64,000 nucleotides of DNA, taken from contig BSBM01000372.1 of assembly GCA_027924585.1 (NCBI GenBank), positions 30,312,001 to 30,376,000 on the forward strand, in the 5' to 3' direction. Position 1 is the first letter of the stretch. Every line of letters starts with the position of its first letter. The position numbers were made by a program, and so were the translations under genes. This stretch comes from Larix kaempferi. Taxonomy: Eukaryota > Streptophyta > Pinopsida > Pinales > Pinaceae. Of this stretch, positions 22,842 to 33,682 are shown piece by piece. The notes under the pieces were generated by a model, which ran no database searches, was not told the DNA's origin, and saw only the letters and a list, made by a program, of their open reading frames with translations.

Positions 22842-23527
22842 TATTAACACCCAAAAAGTGCTCACTAGCTCATTTCCTTATTCACATGACCCATTTGTCC
22901 ACTTTTCCACCATTTGAGCCTCTAAAGCCATCAAAAGGTCACCAAAAGACCATCATCATACACCCCTTTTTCCCCTCAAAATGAATATTTTTCCTCAAAA
23001 AGCATAAAAAACCCTAAAAAAGGGTCCAGAGTTCCCAAAAATATTAAAAAGGGAATAAAAATATTCAAAAAAAGAAAAAGGAGGGAAAAGGTACCTAAAC
23101 CATATTGGTCAATACCATTGGTTTCCTCAAAACCATAATGGTATTCCCCACCACCAAAAACTATAAAAAGGTGGTAGGGGCTCCTCACGTTCCATCCATC
23201 CATCATCCTATCCTCACGCTGTCAAAATCTCTCATGAGACTTTTGGCCATTTTCAGCATCTTGGAGAAGAGATCTTTGGAGCTTGGAGCTACTCACATTG
23301 GGAGTTGCTCAACACAAATCCTCACCATTTGAGGTATCTTAATACAAAACATCTATTCTTTTATTTATTGTTCTTGAATCGTTTTTAAAAAAATTATTTG
23401 TTATATGCACATGCTAGTTTAGATTTATATTTAATTTATAATTGTTTTTGCTTTCAATATTGAAACTGCTATCACATCGTTGATAGGTGCCCATTGCACA
23501 AAGCTTGGTTGCAAAACCAAGCCAACA
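22842..23527 (+). repeat. Element G 3' LTR
   Basis: Begins TATTAACACCCAAAAAGTG (TG changed to TA) and ends GCAAAACCAAGCCAACA. It follows the polypurine tract and repeats 14791-15462. TATA-like TATAAAAAG is at about 23162. Confidence 0.9.
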
Positions 23528-23532
23528 TCAAG

Positions 23533-24921
23533 CATGTTGCAGATGGTAGCATAGAGAAATACAAGGCAAGATTTGTATCTCGTGGCTTCTCCCAGAAAGA
23601 AGGGATAGATTATGAAGAGACTTTTGCACTTGTAGCCAGATACACTTCCATCAGATCAGTACTTGCTCTAGCTGTAATGATGAAGTGGAAGATACACCAG
23701 ATGGCTGTCAAGATAGCTTTCTTGAATGGTGTAGTCGAAGAGGAAGTGTATGTGGAGCAGCCACTTGGTTTTGAGACACATGACAGGGATTCATATGTGT
23801 GCAGATTGAAGAAGGCCTTGTATGGCTTGAAGCAAGCACCTAGGACATGGTACGGGAGGATAGACAACTTTCTATCTAATTTGGGCTTTACCAAGAGTAA
23901 AGTGGATTCCAACCTTTACTACAAGGTTGAGGAAGGCAATCCAGTGATACTACTATTGTATGTGGATGACCTGTTTGTGACAGGTGAGGATAAGTTGATT
24001 GCCGATACGAAGAGGAAGCTTGCTACCGAGTTCGAGATGCAGGACTTGGGTATGATGCATTACTTTCTAGGTATGGAGGTGTGGCAGAGTGCAGATGGAA
24101 TCTTCCTTGGACAAGGGAAGTATGCAGTAGAGATCCTGAAGAGGTTCGAAATGATGGACTGTAAGGCCATGGCCACACCTATGGCATCAAATCTGAAGCT
24201 TCTGTGTGATGCTTCATTTGATCCAGTTGATGCCACGATGTATCGCTAGATGATTGGGTCCTTGATGTACCTAACGAACACGAGACCAGATATTTGCTTT
24301 GCCGTGAACACCTTGAGCCAGTTCCTGACAGATCCGAGACATGTTCACCTGATTGCTGCAAAGCATATTCTGAGGTACCTGAAGGGTACAGTTGACTATG
24401 GGCTCAAGTATGATGTGAATCAAAAGTTTAACCTGGAGGTTTATGTTGATTCAGATTGGGCAGGCAGTTCCATTGATCGGAAGAGCACTTCGGGGTGTTG
24501 CTTCAGTATGGGTTCCGGTATGATCTCTTGGTTTAGCAGGAAGTAGTCGTGTGTGGCACTGAGTATAGCCGAAGCAGAGTATGTTGCAGCTTGTTCGGCT
24601 AGTTGTGAGGCAGTATGGCTTAGGAAGCTACTGTCTGATTTGTTTGATCTCCATTTGGATGCTACTTGTATATATTGCGACAACCAGAGTTGTGTGAAGT
24701 TGTCGGAGAACCCTGTGTTCCATGACAAGTCGAAGCACATCGAGATCAAGTATCACTATATCATGGATATGGTGCAGAGAGGAGCAGTGAAGCTCCTGTA
24801 TGTTGCAATGGACGAGCAGATATCCGATGTGATGACCAAGCCGCTGGCTAGAGTGAAGTTTGAGTACATCAGAGAGAGACTTGGTGTACTTCAGATCGAG
24901 ATTCCTTCCAAGGGGAAGTGA
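23533..24921 (+). pseudogene. Copia-A reverse transcriptase and RNase H
   Basis: Continues the frame cut at 14790 (HVADGSIEKYKARFVSRGF). RT motifs are ALYGLKQAPRTWY and YVDDLFVTG (two catalytic Asp intact). The first catalytic Asp, in QM-D-VK-AFLNG, is Ala here. TAG at 24247 sits in YR-Q-MIGSLMYLTNTRPD, and TAG at 24544 in SRK-Q-SCVALS; both are one C-to-T step from CAG. RNase H keeps DSDWAG, AEAEY and CDNQS. The natural stop is TGA at 24919. RT and RNase H copy element RNA into DNA in the particle. Confidence 0.9.
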
Positions 24922-24947
24922 TGAGTCCGGAGACACAGATGCACATG

Positions 24948-25286
24948 AGCCATTCTCACATAGTGGTAGGAAAGTACTCCTATGGTGAGATGTAAGGGTT
25001 GGGCCATTCTCACATGGTGTTAGGAAAGTCCTCCCATGGTGAGATGTAAGGGTTGGGTGTGGATTTTCTGACATGGTTAGAGGAAATTCCTTCCATGGTC
25101 ATTGATGTAATTGTCGTGGCTTTTCCGACATGGTCAGAGGAAAGTCCTTCCATGGTTGTTGATGTAATTGCCGAGATTTTCTGACATGGTCAGAGGAAAG
25201 TCCTTCCATGGTCGTTGATGTAATTGCTGAGCCTTTCCCGGATGGTCATAGGAAAGTCCTTCCATGCTAGTGAGTGTAAGTGTTGT
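24948..25286 (+). repeat. Minisatellite, about 56-bp unit, 6 copies (Copia-A 3' region)
   Basis: Six diverged units between the pol stop and the 3' LTR share TTTTCTGACATGGTCAGAGG, AAAGTCCTTCCATGGT and GATGTAA. The first two units are the most diverged. No coding role is evident. Confidence 0.85.
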
Positions 25287-25360
25287 GTTATGTGTGCATC
25301 TGGGTTGTGCTCCGTGGACTATGAGGTGATCTGAAGATGATGAGGTAACAATAGGGTACA

Positions 25361-25485
25361 CAGGTTTTGCAGAGGCATATAATTAGTCCTGAGATGCTCT
25401 TGTAGGTTTTGCAGTGGCATATAATCAGTCCTGGGAGATCTTGCAGGTTTTGCAGAGGCAGTGTAATCAGTCCTGAGGTGTACCT
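25361..25485 (+). repeat. Minisatellite, about 42-bp unit, 3 copies (Copia-A 3' region)
   Basis: Three units, each with AGGTTTTGCAG-GGCA, TATAAT-AGTCCTG and AGAT. It lies between the 56-bp array and the polypurine tract. Confidence 0.8.
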
Positions 25486-25700
25486 ACTTGATGGCTTGCT
25501 CACAGAGATGATGAATACCTACATGGAGGCTAGGCCTACATCCAGCATGAAAAAGTGTTGGCTCTGTAGAAATTCCTATGACGAGTAGATTGGAGATTGA
25601 TTGAGATAGCAGCAGCAATGACGATGACGATGATCCAGTGACGATGATCCAGAGAAGAATACTTGTGCTAAAGAACTGTGTCGAGAAATACCTTCCTAGT

Positions 25701-25710
25701 TAAGAGGGAG
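25701..25710 (+). promoter_or_regulatory. Copia-A polypurine tract
   Basis: TAAGAGGGAG directly precedes the 3' LTR start TGTTGATGTA. It primes plus-strand DNA synthesis in this family. Confidence 0.8.
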
Positions 25711-26216
25711 TGTTGATGTATATGTAACTTCGGAATGTATTTCATATATGTATATTGTATCCCTACAGAGATGTTATTATTCCTCTGTACGGAAGTGTCA
25801 TCATTTGTATTTACAAGTGTCTCAAGTTGCATTGCAAGTGTCGCAACTTATATGTGATGGGTTATTAGACCACCAAGTGTGGGGTCGGCCCTGAGTTGAG
25901 TTACCATGGGTTATTAGACTCTCTTAGAGAGGTTGGCCCAGTTATGTTATTAGTCAAGTCAAGTTAGTGTATAAATAGAGTGAGGGTGTCACTCTATTTG
26001 ATCATTCACTCACTCATTTATTCTCTCATGTGAGTGTTGCACACAAGTGGAGGAGGAGAAGCTGCTAGGAGACTATCTCTTGTATTTGGGTTTTGTATCA
26101 TTGCTCTTTCTATCTCTGAGGAAGTTGCGGGGTTTTTCACCTTCTTGGTTTTCCCCGAGGAAACTCTGTGTCTATTGTCTCTTGTGATTGTCTCATCAAA
26201 GATCACTTCAGACAAC
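25711..26216 (+). repeat. Copia-A 3' LTR, end lost
   Basis: Bases 25711-26190 match the 5' LTR without gaps. A further 26 bases align loosely to the 5' LTR after an 18-base gap (TCTCA--AAGATC). The sequence then becomes element C at 26217. The last about 45 bases of the LTR, including the CA end, are missing. Confidence 0.8.
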
Positions 26217-26751
26217 GGTTAGACTATTGAGAAATATGCATTAACATATAACAATAAATTACTAACATATAAATAAATAACTTAAATCTTACTAGTCTAA
26301 TCTATTATCAACACAAGCATCAAATAATCAATAACATCTGCAAGAAAGGAAAGAGAGAAGAGAAAAGAGAGGATTTATTTTACGTGGTAAAACCCCAAAT
26401 GGGGAAACATCCATGGAAGGATTGATCTTCTTATTATTCAAGAAACAATCACTACTGGAATCTTGAGAATCCCCACACAAGCATCACATCACATTCCATC
26501 CTGATTTTCCAATATTGTCATGTGTATATCGAATGAGTCTCCTTTACCTCTATTATATATGCTATAGGTATGGAAGATCACACCCCATAATACGTGTAGG
26601 ATACATATTTTTCCACCTCTCTTATATAAAGAATGGTAAAAAGAGAATTTTACTTCAATATCCATGTGGGATAATTCCTTTTTCATAAGTTAGAGAGTTA
26701 TGAAGAATATTATGCCTTATATCACACTAGATATCATTACACATTCCAATA
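26217..26751 (-). repeat. Element C LTR copy 1
   Basis: Spans from GGTTAGACTATTGAGAAATA to ACACATTCCAATA, the two LTR ends in minus orientation. It lacks about 85 bases present in the other copies near its right end. TATA-like TTTATATAAGAG (minus strand) is at about 26620. Confidence 0.75.
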
Positions 26752-27308
26752 ACCATAATCTTACTAGTCTAATATCCTATCACACACGCATCAAATAATC
26801 AATAGAATATGCAAGATAGGAAAGAAATAAGAGATTATTGATTTTACGTGGTAAAACCCCTAATGAGGAAACATCCACGGAAGACTAATCTTCCTATTCT
26901 TCGGGAAACTTTCACTCTTACAATATTTGGCACCCCACTTAAGCATGACATCACATTCCATCTTGACTTCATGTCATAATGACTTTCCAATATTGTCATG
27001 TATCAAATGAGCCTCCTTCACCTCTATTATATATGCTAGAGATATGGAAGATCACATCCCATAATACATGTGGGATAAACAGTTTTCTACCTCTCTTATA
27101 TAAAGAATGGTAATAGGAGAATTTTAGTCCATGATGTATGTCAGGTAACCTCTTCTTCACAAGTTTAGAGAGTTATGAAGTATAGTATGCATTATTTTCT
27201 AGGTAGGACTCATTGTGTCTATAAAATTCCTTAACTAGGCTTGTACAACAATAAATGAGACCAGTAGACATCACGACATCTCACTGGACATCATTACACA
27301 TTCCAACA
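26752..27308 (-). repeat. Element C LTR copy 2, directly adjacent
   Basis: Starts inside the LTR (TCTTACTAGTCTAAT) and lacks the first about 62 bases, but keeps the full right end ACACATTCCAACA next to the polypurine tract. Copies 1 and 2 in tandem suggest unequal exchange, or a second insertion with loss of sequence. Confidence 0.75.
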
Positions 27309-27644
27309 TTCCCCCTTAATGATGACTAGGGAGATAGAATGAAAATGGAGGAGATGGAATTACATTAACATTCCCCCTTGATGAAAACTTTCAAAATTCT
27401 TAATAACATGTGAAGATGAACAAATTTCACCTCATGGATTTGATGAAGATAGAAGTTGCTTCTTACTGATCATGAAATTGCACCTGAACCAAGTTGAAAG
27501 ATGAAAGAAATCTATAGTACACCTCATGGTATGTATAAATTCCTTGGATAGGCTATACAATAGGAAAAGTGTCCAATGGAAAATCATCACAACCAAGTTG
27601 AAAGATGCACCTTGCAGTAGACCTCATTGCGTATACAAAAACCT
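27309..27644 (-). other. Element C internal fragment, non-coding
   Basis: Contains the polypurine tract (complement of TTCCCCCTTAAT) and a second similar motif at about 27370-27380. No reading frame of note. Ends at the B target site AACCT (27640-27644). Confidence 0.6.
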
Positions 27645-28185
27645 TGTTGGAATATATTAATTATCTTCCTTGGAAGGTAATAATGTATTTGTATTATGTC
27701 GGAAGTTATCCACAATCTTATGTAATACATTATATCCCATATTCATTGTGGTAAAGCATACTCTTGATATCCATCATTATATAAAGAGATGTTATTATGG
27801 AGAATTATATTATCCCACATGAAATATGTGAGAGTAATTCATCCACGTCTCTTGGTATATAATAGGGTCAAGGGAGTCACATCACAAGTACTGAGATACA
27901 ACAAGTGATAAAGTGGTATATGCTCATAGATAGTATTGACACATGGTTTTGTGATCTCAAGCTCTGCTATATTGTATTGGGGTTATTTATAGTTTCTCTC
28001 TTGTAAGTTGAAGGAGATTTCTGGAGATAATAGAAGACAACCTTCCTGTGGACGTATCCCAATTGGGTGAACCACGTATATCTGGTGTACTATTTTCCTT
28101 GTTCTCTTTTTGTTCTTATTTACTGTGATATGTTATTGATTGCTAAGATAAGTAAGCTAGTTTAGTTAGATCTTTATCTCTGACA
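27645..28185 (+). repeat. Copia-B 5' LTR
   Basis: TGTTGGAATATATTAATTAT to TTTATCTCTGACA. TATA-like TTATATAAAGAG is at about 27776. Direct repeat of 30396-30945. Confidence 0.92.
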
Positions 28186-28430
28186 TGGTATCAGATTTGG
28201 TTGCTATGATCTAGCACCTTCTATAGCTTTCAATCAATAACTAGTATCATTTGGGCATTGTTTATTTTGTAGATTTGCTTTCTATTTGGTAGCCATTAGG
28301 CTTCTCTGCAGATCTGGGCATGATTCTGCAGTTTTTTTTCTAACCCTAACCTTGTTGTGTAGATTTTTGCAGAATTTTTTCAAGGGTTTCTTGAATGTTT
28401 TTTTGTAGATCTATATGATTTTAGGCTTAC

Positions 28431-30335
28431 ATGTTGTTTGATCCTTCTAATCAGAGTGTCATAATCCGAAGAGATGTTCAATTTAGTGAAGTCTCTCCTC
28501 CACCTGAGTCTGTAGAACCTCATGTTACCCTGAATATTCCATCGTCTCCTGTTACTGCTATATCTGTTACTCCTTCCAGTACTGTGCCTGTCGTTGATAT
28601 TAGTTCCTCCTCTTCTTCAAGTGTTCCTCCTGAAAGTCTCGAAGCTCCTGAAGTGACTTTTGTTCCTTCTAACCTTCCTGTTTGGGCTAGGAAAACTCTT
28701 GAATCTGCAGGTAGTGAGGTCAGTAACCCTTCTGATACTCGTAGAACTAGATCTAACTTTGCTCTTATGACCAAATTTTTGGCCATAGATGATCCTACCT
28801 CTTATGCTCAAGATAAGGGTAAACCTCATTGGGAACAAGCTATGTCTGTTGAGTATGATTCTCTTATGAAGAAAAATACTTGGTCTCTTGTTCCTCTTCC
28901 TATGGGAAATAATTTAGTTGGTTGTAAATGGATTTATAAAAATAAGTTTACTACAGAAGGACAGATTGAAAACTATAAAGCTCGATTAGTTGCAAAAGGT
29001 TTTAATCAACTTGAAGGTATTGATTATAATGAAACTTTTGATCTTGTTGCTAAAATGAATACAATAAGAACCATCTTATCTCTCGCTTCATCTTATAAGT
29101 GGGAAATACACCAAATGGATGTTAAAAGTGATTTTTTAAATGGTAATCTTAATGAATACATTTATATGAAACAACCTCCTGGTTTTATTAATGTTGAATC
29201 TTCAAGTTTGGTATGCAAATTACACAAGTATTTATATGGTCTCAAACAAGCACCTAGGGCTTGGTATGAAAAAATTGATACTTATTTCTTGAATAATGGT
29301 TTTAAGCATTGTATATCTAATCCTAATCTGTATGTTAAGAACTTTGGTGATCATATCCTCATTATTGTGTTATATGTGGATGATCTTATTATAACTGGTA
29401 GCCAACTTGTTTTAATTCAAAATATGAAAAGTGATATTCAAAAGCATTTTGAAATGACTGATCTCAAAATATTGCACTATTTCTTGGGTCTTCAAATTTG
29501 GCATATGGAAGATGGTATTCTTCTCTCTCAGTTGAAGTATGCTACAGATTTATTGGCTTGTTTCCACATGAGTGATTGTAAACCTGCTCCTACGCCTTTT
29601 CAGTCCGGTGTAAAGTTAAATATTGAGTGTACTACTCCTCTTGTTGATGCTACTCTTTATCGTTGGCTTGTGGGAAGTTTGATATATTTAACTCGCAACA
29701 GACCATATCTCTCTTTTGCCGTCAGTATGGTTTCACGGTTCATGCAGCAACCTCATGAAAGTCATTGGCAAGCAACAAAGAGAATTCTGAGATATTTATA
29801 GGGGACATTGCACTATGTTGCTTTTTATTCGAGCGGTGCTACAGTTTCACTTTTTGGATATACATATTTTAACTGGGCAGGTGACAGTTCTGATCGATGG
29901 TCAACTACTGGTTGTATATTTCAACTTGGTTCAGGTCTGATTTCTTGGTCCAGCAAGAAGGTGAAGACTCTTTCTTTATCGTCATGTGAAGCAGAATATA
30001 GAGTAGCCAAAGAAGTAGCTAAAGAATTAGTTTCGTTACGGCATGTTATCACTGAGCTTGGTATGGTTCCGAAATCGTCCACTATGTTGAAATGTTATAA
30101 TCAGGGTGCAACTCAGCTTGCTTATAATTCGGTATATCACTCCAAGACAAAGAATCTCGACCTTGATGTTCATTACATTCGAGTTCTCGTTGTAGATGGT
30201 ATTATTTCTCTTGAGTATTGTCCTACTGAGCAACAGGCACCCGATATGTTCACCAAATCCTTAATAGCAACGAAGTATGTGCATATTCATTCTTTACTTG
30301 GGATGAGGGAAGTTTTCATCAAGGGGGAGCAGTAA
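28431..30335 (+). pseudogene. Copia-B reverse transcriptase and RNase H
   Basis: The frame opens with LFDPSNQSVIIRRDVQFSE, the usual tail of copia integrase, showing that everything upstream was deleted. After a Ser/Pro-rich linker the RT runs from KWIYKNKFTTEG through QMDVKSDFLNG, LYGLKQAPRAWY and YVDDLIITGS, with catalytic Asp present. TAG at 29799 interrupts RYL-GTLHY. In RNase H the first catalytic Asp of D-x-D-W-A-G is Asn (FNWAG), and CEAEYR is kept. The natural stop is at 30333. The ATG at 28431 is probably not a true start, since the frame is a fusion of leader to integrase tail. Confidence 0.88.
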
Positions 30336-30395
30336 TGACTCATTCCTTCCTTAATGTTATTGTGGGATTTTCTCCCAGCCATTATTAAGGGGGAG

Positions 30396-30945
30396 TGTTG
30401 GAATATATTAATTATATTCCTTGGAAGGTAATAATTTCTTTGTATTATGTCGGAAGTTATCCACAATCTTATGTAAAAGAGTAATACATTATATCCCATA
30501 TTCATTATGGTAAAGTATACTCTTGATATCTATCATTATATAAAGAGATGTTATTATGGAGAATTATATTATCCCGCATGCAATATGTGAGAGTAATTCC
30601 TCCACGTCTTTTGGTATATAATAGGGTCAAGGGAGTCACATCACAAGTACTAAGATACAACAAGTGATAAAGTGGTATATGCTCATAGATAGTATTGTCA
30701 CATGGCTTTGTGATCTCAAGATCTTCTATATTGTATTGGGGTTATTTATAGTTGCTCTCTTGTAATATTGAAGGATATTTCTAGAGATAATAGAAGACAA
30801 CCTTCCCGTGGACGTAGCCCAATTGGGTGAACCACGCATATATGTTGTACTCTTTTCCTTGTTCTCTTTCATTTCTTATTTGCTGTGATATGTTATTGAT
30901 TGCTAAGATAGGTAAGCTAGTTTAGCTAGATCTTTATCTCTGACA
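30396..30945 (+). repeat. Copia-B 3' LTR
   Basis: TGTTGGAATATATTAATTAT to TTTATCTCTGACA, then AACCT. Follows AAGGGGGAG (30387-30395). Confidence 0.92.
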
Positions 30946-30950
30946 AACCT

Positions 30951-32428
30951 CAGATGGCCTATACATCGAAAAATGTGGCCCTTGGACAATCATCATGACT
31001 TTACAGGAAGAAGATGGAATTGCATCGCATTACATTTTAACTGGAAGAAGGTGGCATTAAATGGAATTTTATTACATTACCTTACATTCCCACTTAATAA
31101 CAACTTCAAACATCGCGGATAAAGTGACAAATAGTTTGAAACTTTGTTGTTGCCAAGGATAAGCTATAGAGTGGAACAATGTAGTAATCCATTACAAATT
31201 GTAATAATATCCTCAATAAAGTGCAAGGATAGAACACCTACTACTTTCAAGAATCAATGTAAAATGACCATTAATATGCTTAGAAACTCAAAATATGAAT
31301 AATCTGTAGAACCAAGTTGTCCCACAACTCTTCACAAAGGCCCCTGTGGATAAAGTGAAGCAAACGTGGAGCTAATTTGAATGCAATAAATTCCAAGAGT
31401 AAAGCATAAATTAACATGATAAGCCCATAATGACAAAGAAAAATCAAGACTTGAAACATGAAAGATAGAAAAACATGAACTTGCTTTTACACAAACAAGG
31501 GTTAGCAAGAGCATATAAATATTTAACAAAATTATGGATGCAAAAAAATTGATATCACATATAGATGAAAAGTATTGCCATAAAACATCTAAGTCTTTGG
31601 CATTGGTTGGTTTCTTGTTGTCACCATGAAAAAATGCTAGATATTCATGCTCCTAAAAATGTAAAGCAACTTCCAAACAAGAAAGTTAATGGAAAGTAAC
31701 TCAGGAATAGAAACAACCTATGCAAACATGATGATTCAAACTAAGAAACTAAAAACTAATGCAAGAAAGATATGAAACTAATGATGAGAAGAAATAATGA
31801 AGAATACATGAAACTCTCTCACCAAAGATGAATCCTTACAGCACCTACCGACAAATATGCAAACCCTTAGCAAAATAACTGAAGCATAATCAACTTCCAC
31901 CAATTTTTTCCCTTCGAAACAAAGTACACACTCTTTCCTGGAGGAGAAAGTAAATTTGTACACACCTACATTGAAGAAAGAGCACGTGTGTGCGTGCATC
32001 TATAGAAGAAAAAGTGTGAGCAACTGTAATTATCTGAAACTGTAAATTCACAAAAGTTGAATCCATCTGGATGAAACCTACAAAAAATGTAGCAACACAG
32101 AGGAAACCATGTAGATATTTTACAATATAGATAGATCCTTGATAACATGTTAGGATGCAATGGATTTCAACTTCAGATGTAAAGAAAAAACAGGTAAAAA
32201 CCTAAAAAAAATTGAAAAAAAAATTTAAAAATTAGATGGCGAGGTTAGTTTTTTTTTTTAAATCCCATACATGTAGGAAAATTCCCGGATTTGGTGAAAA
32301 ACCTCAATGGTTTTCCAAATTTTATGGAAAATCTATTAGATAAGGAGGGATCAATTAAAAAAATTGAAGAAATTTAATGCTTGAAAAAAAAAAAAAACAT
32401 TACTGAAGGAGGTAGAGATTAGCAACCA
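30951..32428 (-). other. Element C internal region, non-coding
   Basis: About 1.5 kb, AT-rich. All frames are short and I recognise no domain on either strand. Bounded by Copia-B on the left and the element C primer site on the right. Confidence 0.65.
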
Positions 32429-32440
32429 ACTTTGATACCA
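32429..32440 (-). promoter_or_regulatory. Element C primer-binding site
   Basis: The minus strand reads TGGTATCAAAGT directly after the LTR end ...ATAACA. It differs slightly from the iMet complement TGGTATCAGAGC. Confidence 0.7.
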
Positions 32441-32970
32441 TGTTATATTATTGAGAAATATGCATTAACATATAACAATATATTACTAACATGCAAATCA
32501 ATAACCAAAATATTACTAGTCTAATATCCTATAAACACAAGCATCAAAATAATTAATAACATATGCAAAGAAGGAAAGAGAAGAGAAAAGAGAGGACTGA
32601 TTTTATGTGGTAAAACCCCAAATGGAGAGATATCCATGGAAGGCTTGATCTTCTTATTCTTGAGGAAATGTTGACTCTTACAATCTAATGAGCATCCCCA
32701 CATAAGCATAAAATCACATTCACATTCCATCTTGACTTTATGTCACAATGAATTTCCAATATTGTCATGTATTGAATGAGTCTCCTTCACCTCTATTATA
32801 TATGCTAGAGGTATGGAAGATCACATCCCATAATACGTGGGATAAATAGTTTTCAGCCTCATATATAAAGAATGGTAATAGGATAATTTTACTCCATGAT
32901 GCAATTGTCGGATAACTCCTTTTTCATAAGTTTAGAGAGTTATGAAGTACATTATGACTCCTTTCTAGGT
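32441..32970 (-). repeat. Element C 5' LTR, first part
   Basis: Matches copies 1 and 2 of the LTR from TGTTATATTATTGAG (the LTR end) to TTTCTAGGT, where gypsy D is inserted. The remainder is at 39166-39274. Confidence 0.8.
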
Positions 32971-33516
32971 TGATCCGCATAGTAGTTGGCATTTGTGTCG
33001 AATGCTAACTTCCCACTATGACAAGTTATTGACATCGACACAACTCCAACAAGTATCGACTTCGACATACTGCGACACACTCCGCACCTTCTACATGTTC
33101 AACAACCTCATAGTTTCACGACATTGACATGTAGCATCAACATGCGACCAACGACTGTTGAACTTCAACAGACTGTCCCTCTGTCTTACAGTCGACTATA
33201 TCGGTTGAACTGTTGAATCGTTCTAACTTCTTCTTTTTACCTGAACGTAATGGGAAGGAAACCAAGAGTCTCAGAATTCTATATAAACATGTATAATATT
33301 GTAACATACATCTTATCAATCAATTGATCTATCTGTTTGCAAGTAATAGAGAAGAACAGTTCGCATTCCTGCATATTGTCTGTGCGTATTTGTGTTTATC
33401 TGTGTAGTGTAATCCTACTTTGCTCATTCTGCTTCTTATTGCTTCCGCCATAACAGAGCCGACTCATTCAGTCGAACTGTTGTCCCCCTCATGCTTCCTG
33501 GCCACGACCTGGATCA
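32971..33516 (+). repeat. Gypsy D 5' LTR
   Basis: Direct repeat of 38620-39165. The first half is dense in TTCGACA/TCGACA words. TATA-like TATATAAA is at about 33280. Followed after one base by the primer site TGGTATCAGAGCA (33518-33530). Confidence 0.92.
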
Positions 33517-33682
33517 TTGGTATCAGAGCAAGACTCAATCAGAGCAATCATTTTCCATGCTTAAGTTCTGCGTATACACATCTCTTGAAGTTACCTGACT
33601 TATGCTGGTTCAAACTCGCTCATAACCTCATCAATCGAAACAGACGCTGCCTCAAGAAATAAAAGAAGAAACAAATGATAGA

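Larger units (their letters stand above)
14791..23527 (+). mobile_element. Element G: non-autonomous gag/protease LTR retrotransposon nested in Copia-A
   Basis: LTRs at 14791-15462 and 22842-23527 (about 3% different by hand count) flank 7.4 kb that encodes a gypsy-type gag, a retropepsin-like domain and extra zinc knuckles, but no RT, RNase H or integrase. Flanks are ACAAG (14786-14790) and TCAAG (23528-23532), a 5-bp target duplication with one mismatch. Excising the element plus one copy rejoins the copia RT frame exactly. The long non-coding 3' half carries tandem repeats. It would need enzymes in trans and resembles the gag-only class (TR-GAG-like) or a deleted Tat/Ogre-type gypsy. The lineage is inference. 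Confidence 0.85.
9965..26216 (+). mobile_element. Copia-A: Ty1/copia LTR retrotransposon, with two nested insertions
   Basis: Layout is 5' LTR 9965-10513, iMet primer site, gag-zinc knuckle-protease, integrase, RT, RNase H, two minisatellites, polypurine tract and 3' LTR (25711-26216, its end lost). The domain order (integrase before RT) identifies copia. A DNA transposon (12331-13357) and an LTR element (14791-23527) sit inside it; removing each restores the copia frame exactly. The LTRs differ by about 5% over 480 aligned bases (hand count). It lies in the RT of the minus-strand LINE. The 3' target duplication is gone because the right end was deleted where element C begins. Confidence 0.9.
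27645..30945 (+). mobile_element. Copia-B: internally deleted Ty1/copia element in element C
   Basis: LTRs at 27645-28185 and 30396-30945 (about 6% different) with a perfect 5-bp target duplication AACCT (27640-27644 and 30946-30950). The primer site TGGTATCAGATT follows the 5' LTR, and the tract AAGGGGGAG precedes the 3' LTR. The 2.2-kb interior has leader, the last residues of integrase, RT and RNase H, but no gag, protease or integrase core. Intact ends with a target duplication are what a mobilised deletion derivative would leave; a later internal deletion is also possible. Confidence 0.9.

Noticed and set aside
31332-31529. 65-codon minus-strand frame in element C
   Set aside because: Short, hydrophobic, no motif, in a region with no other coding signal.
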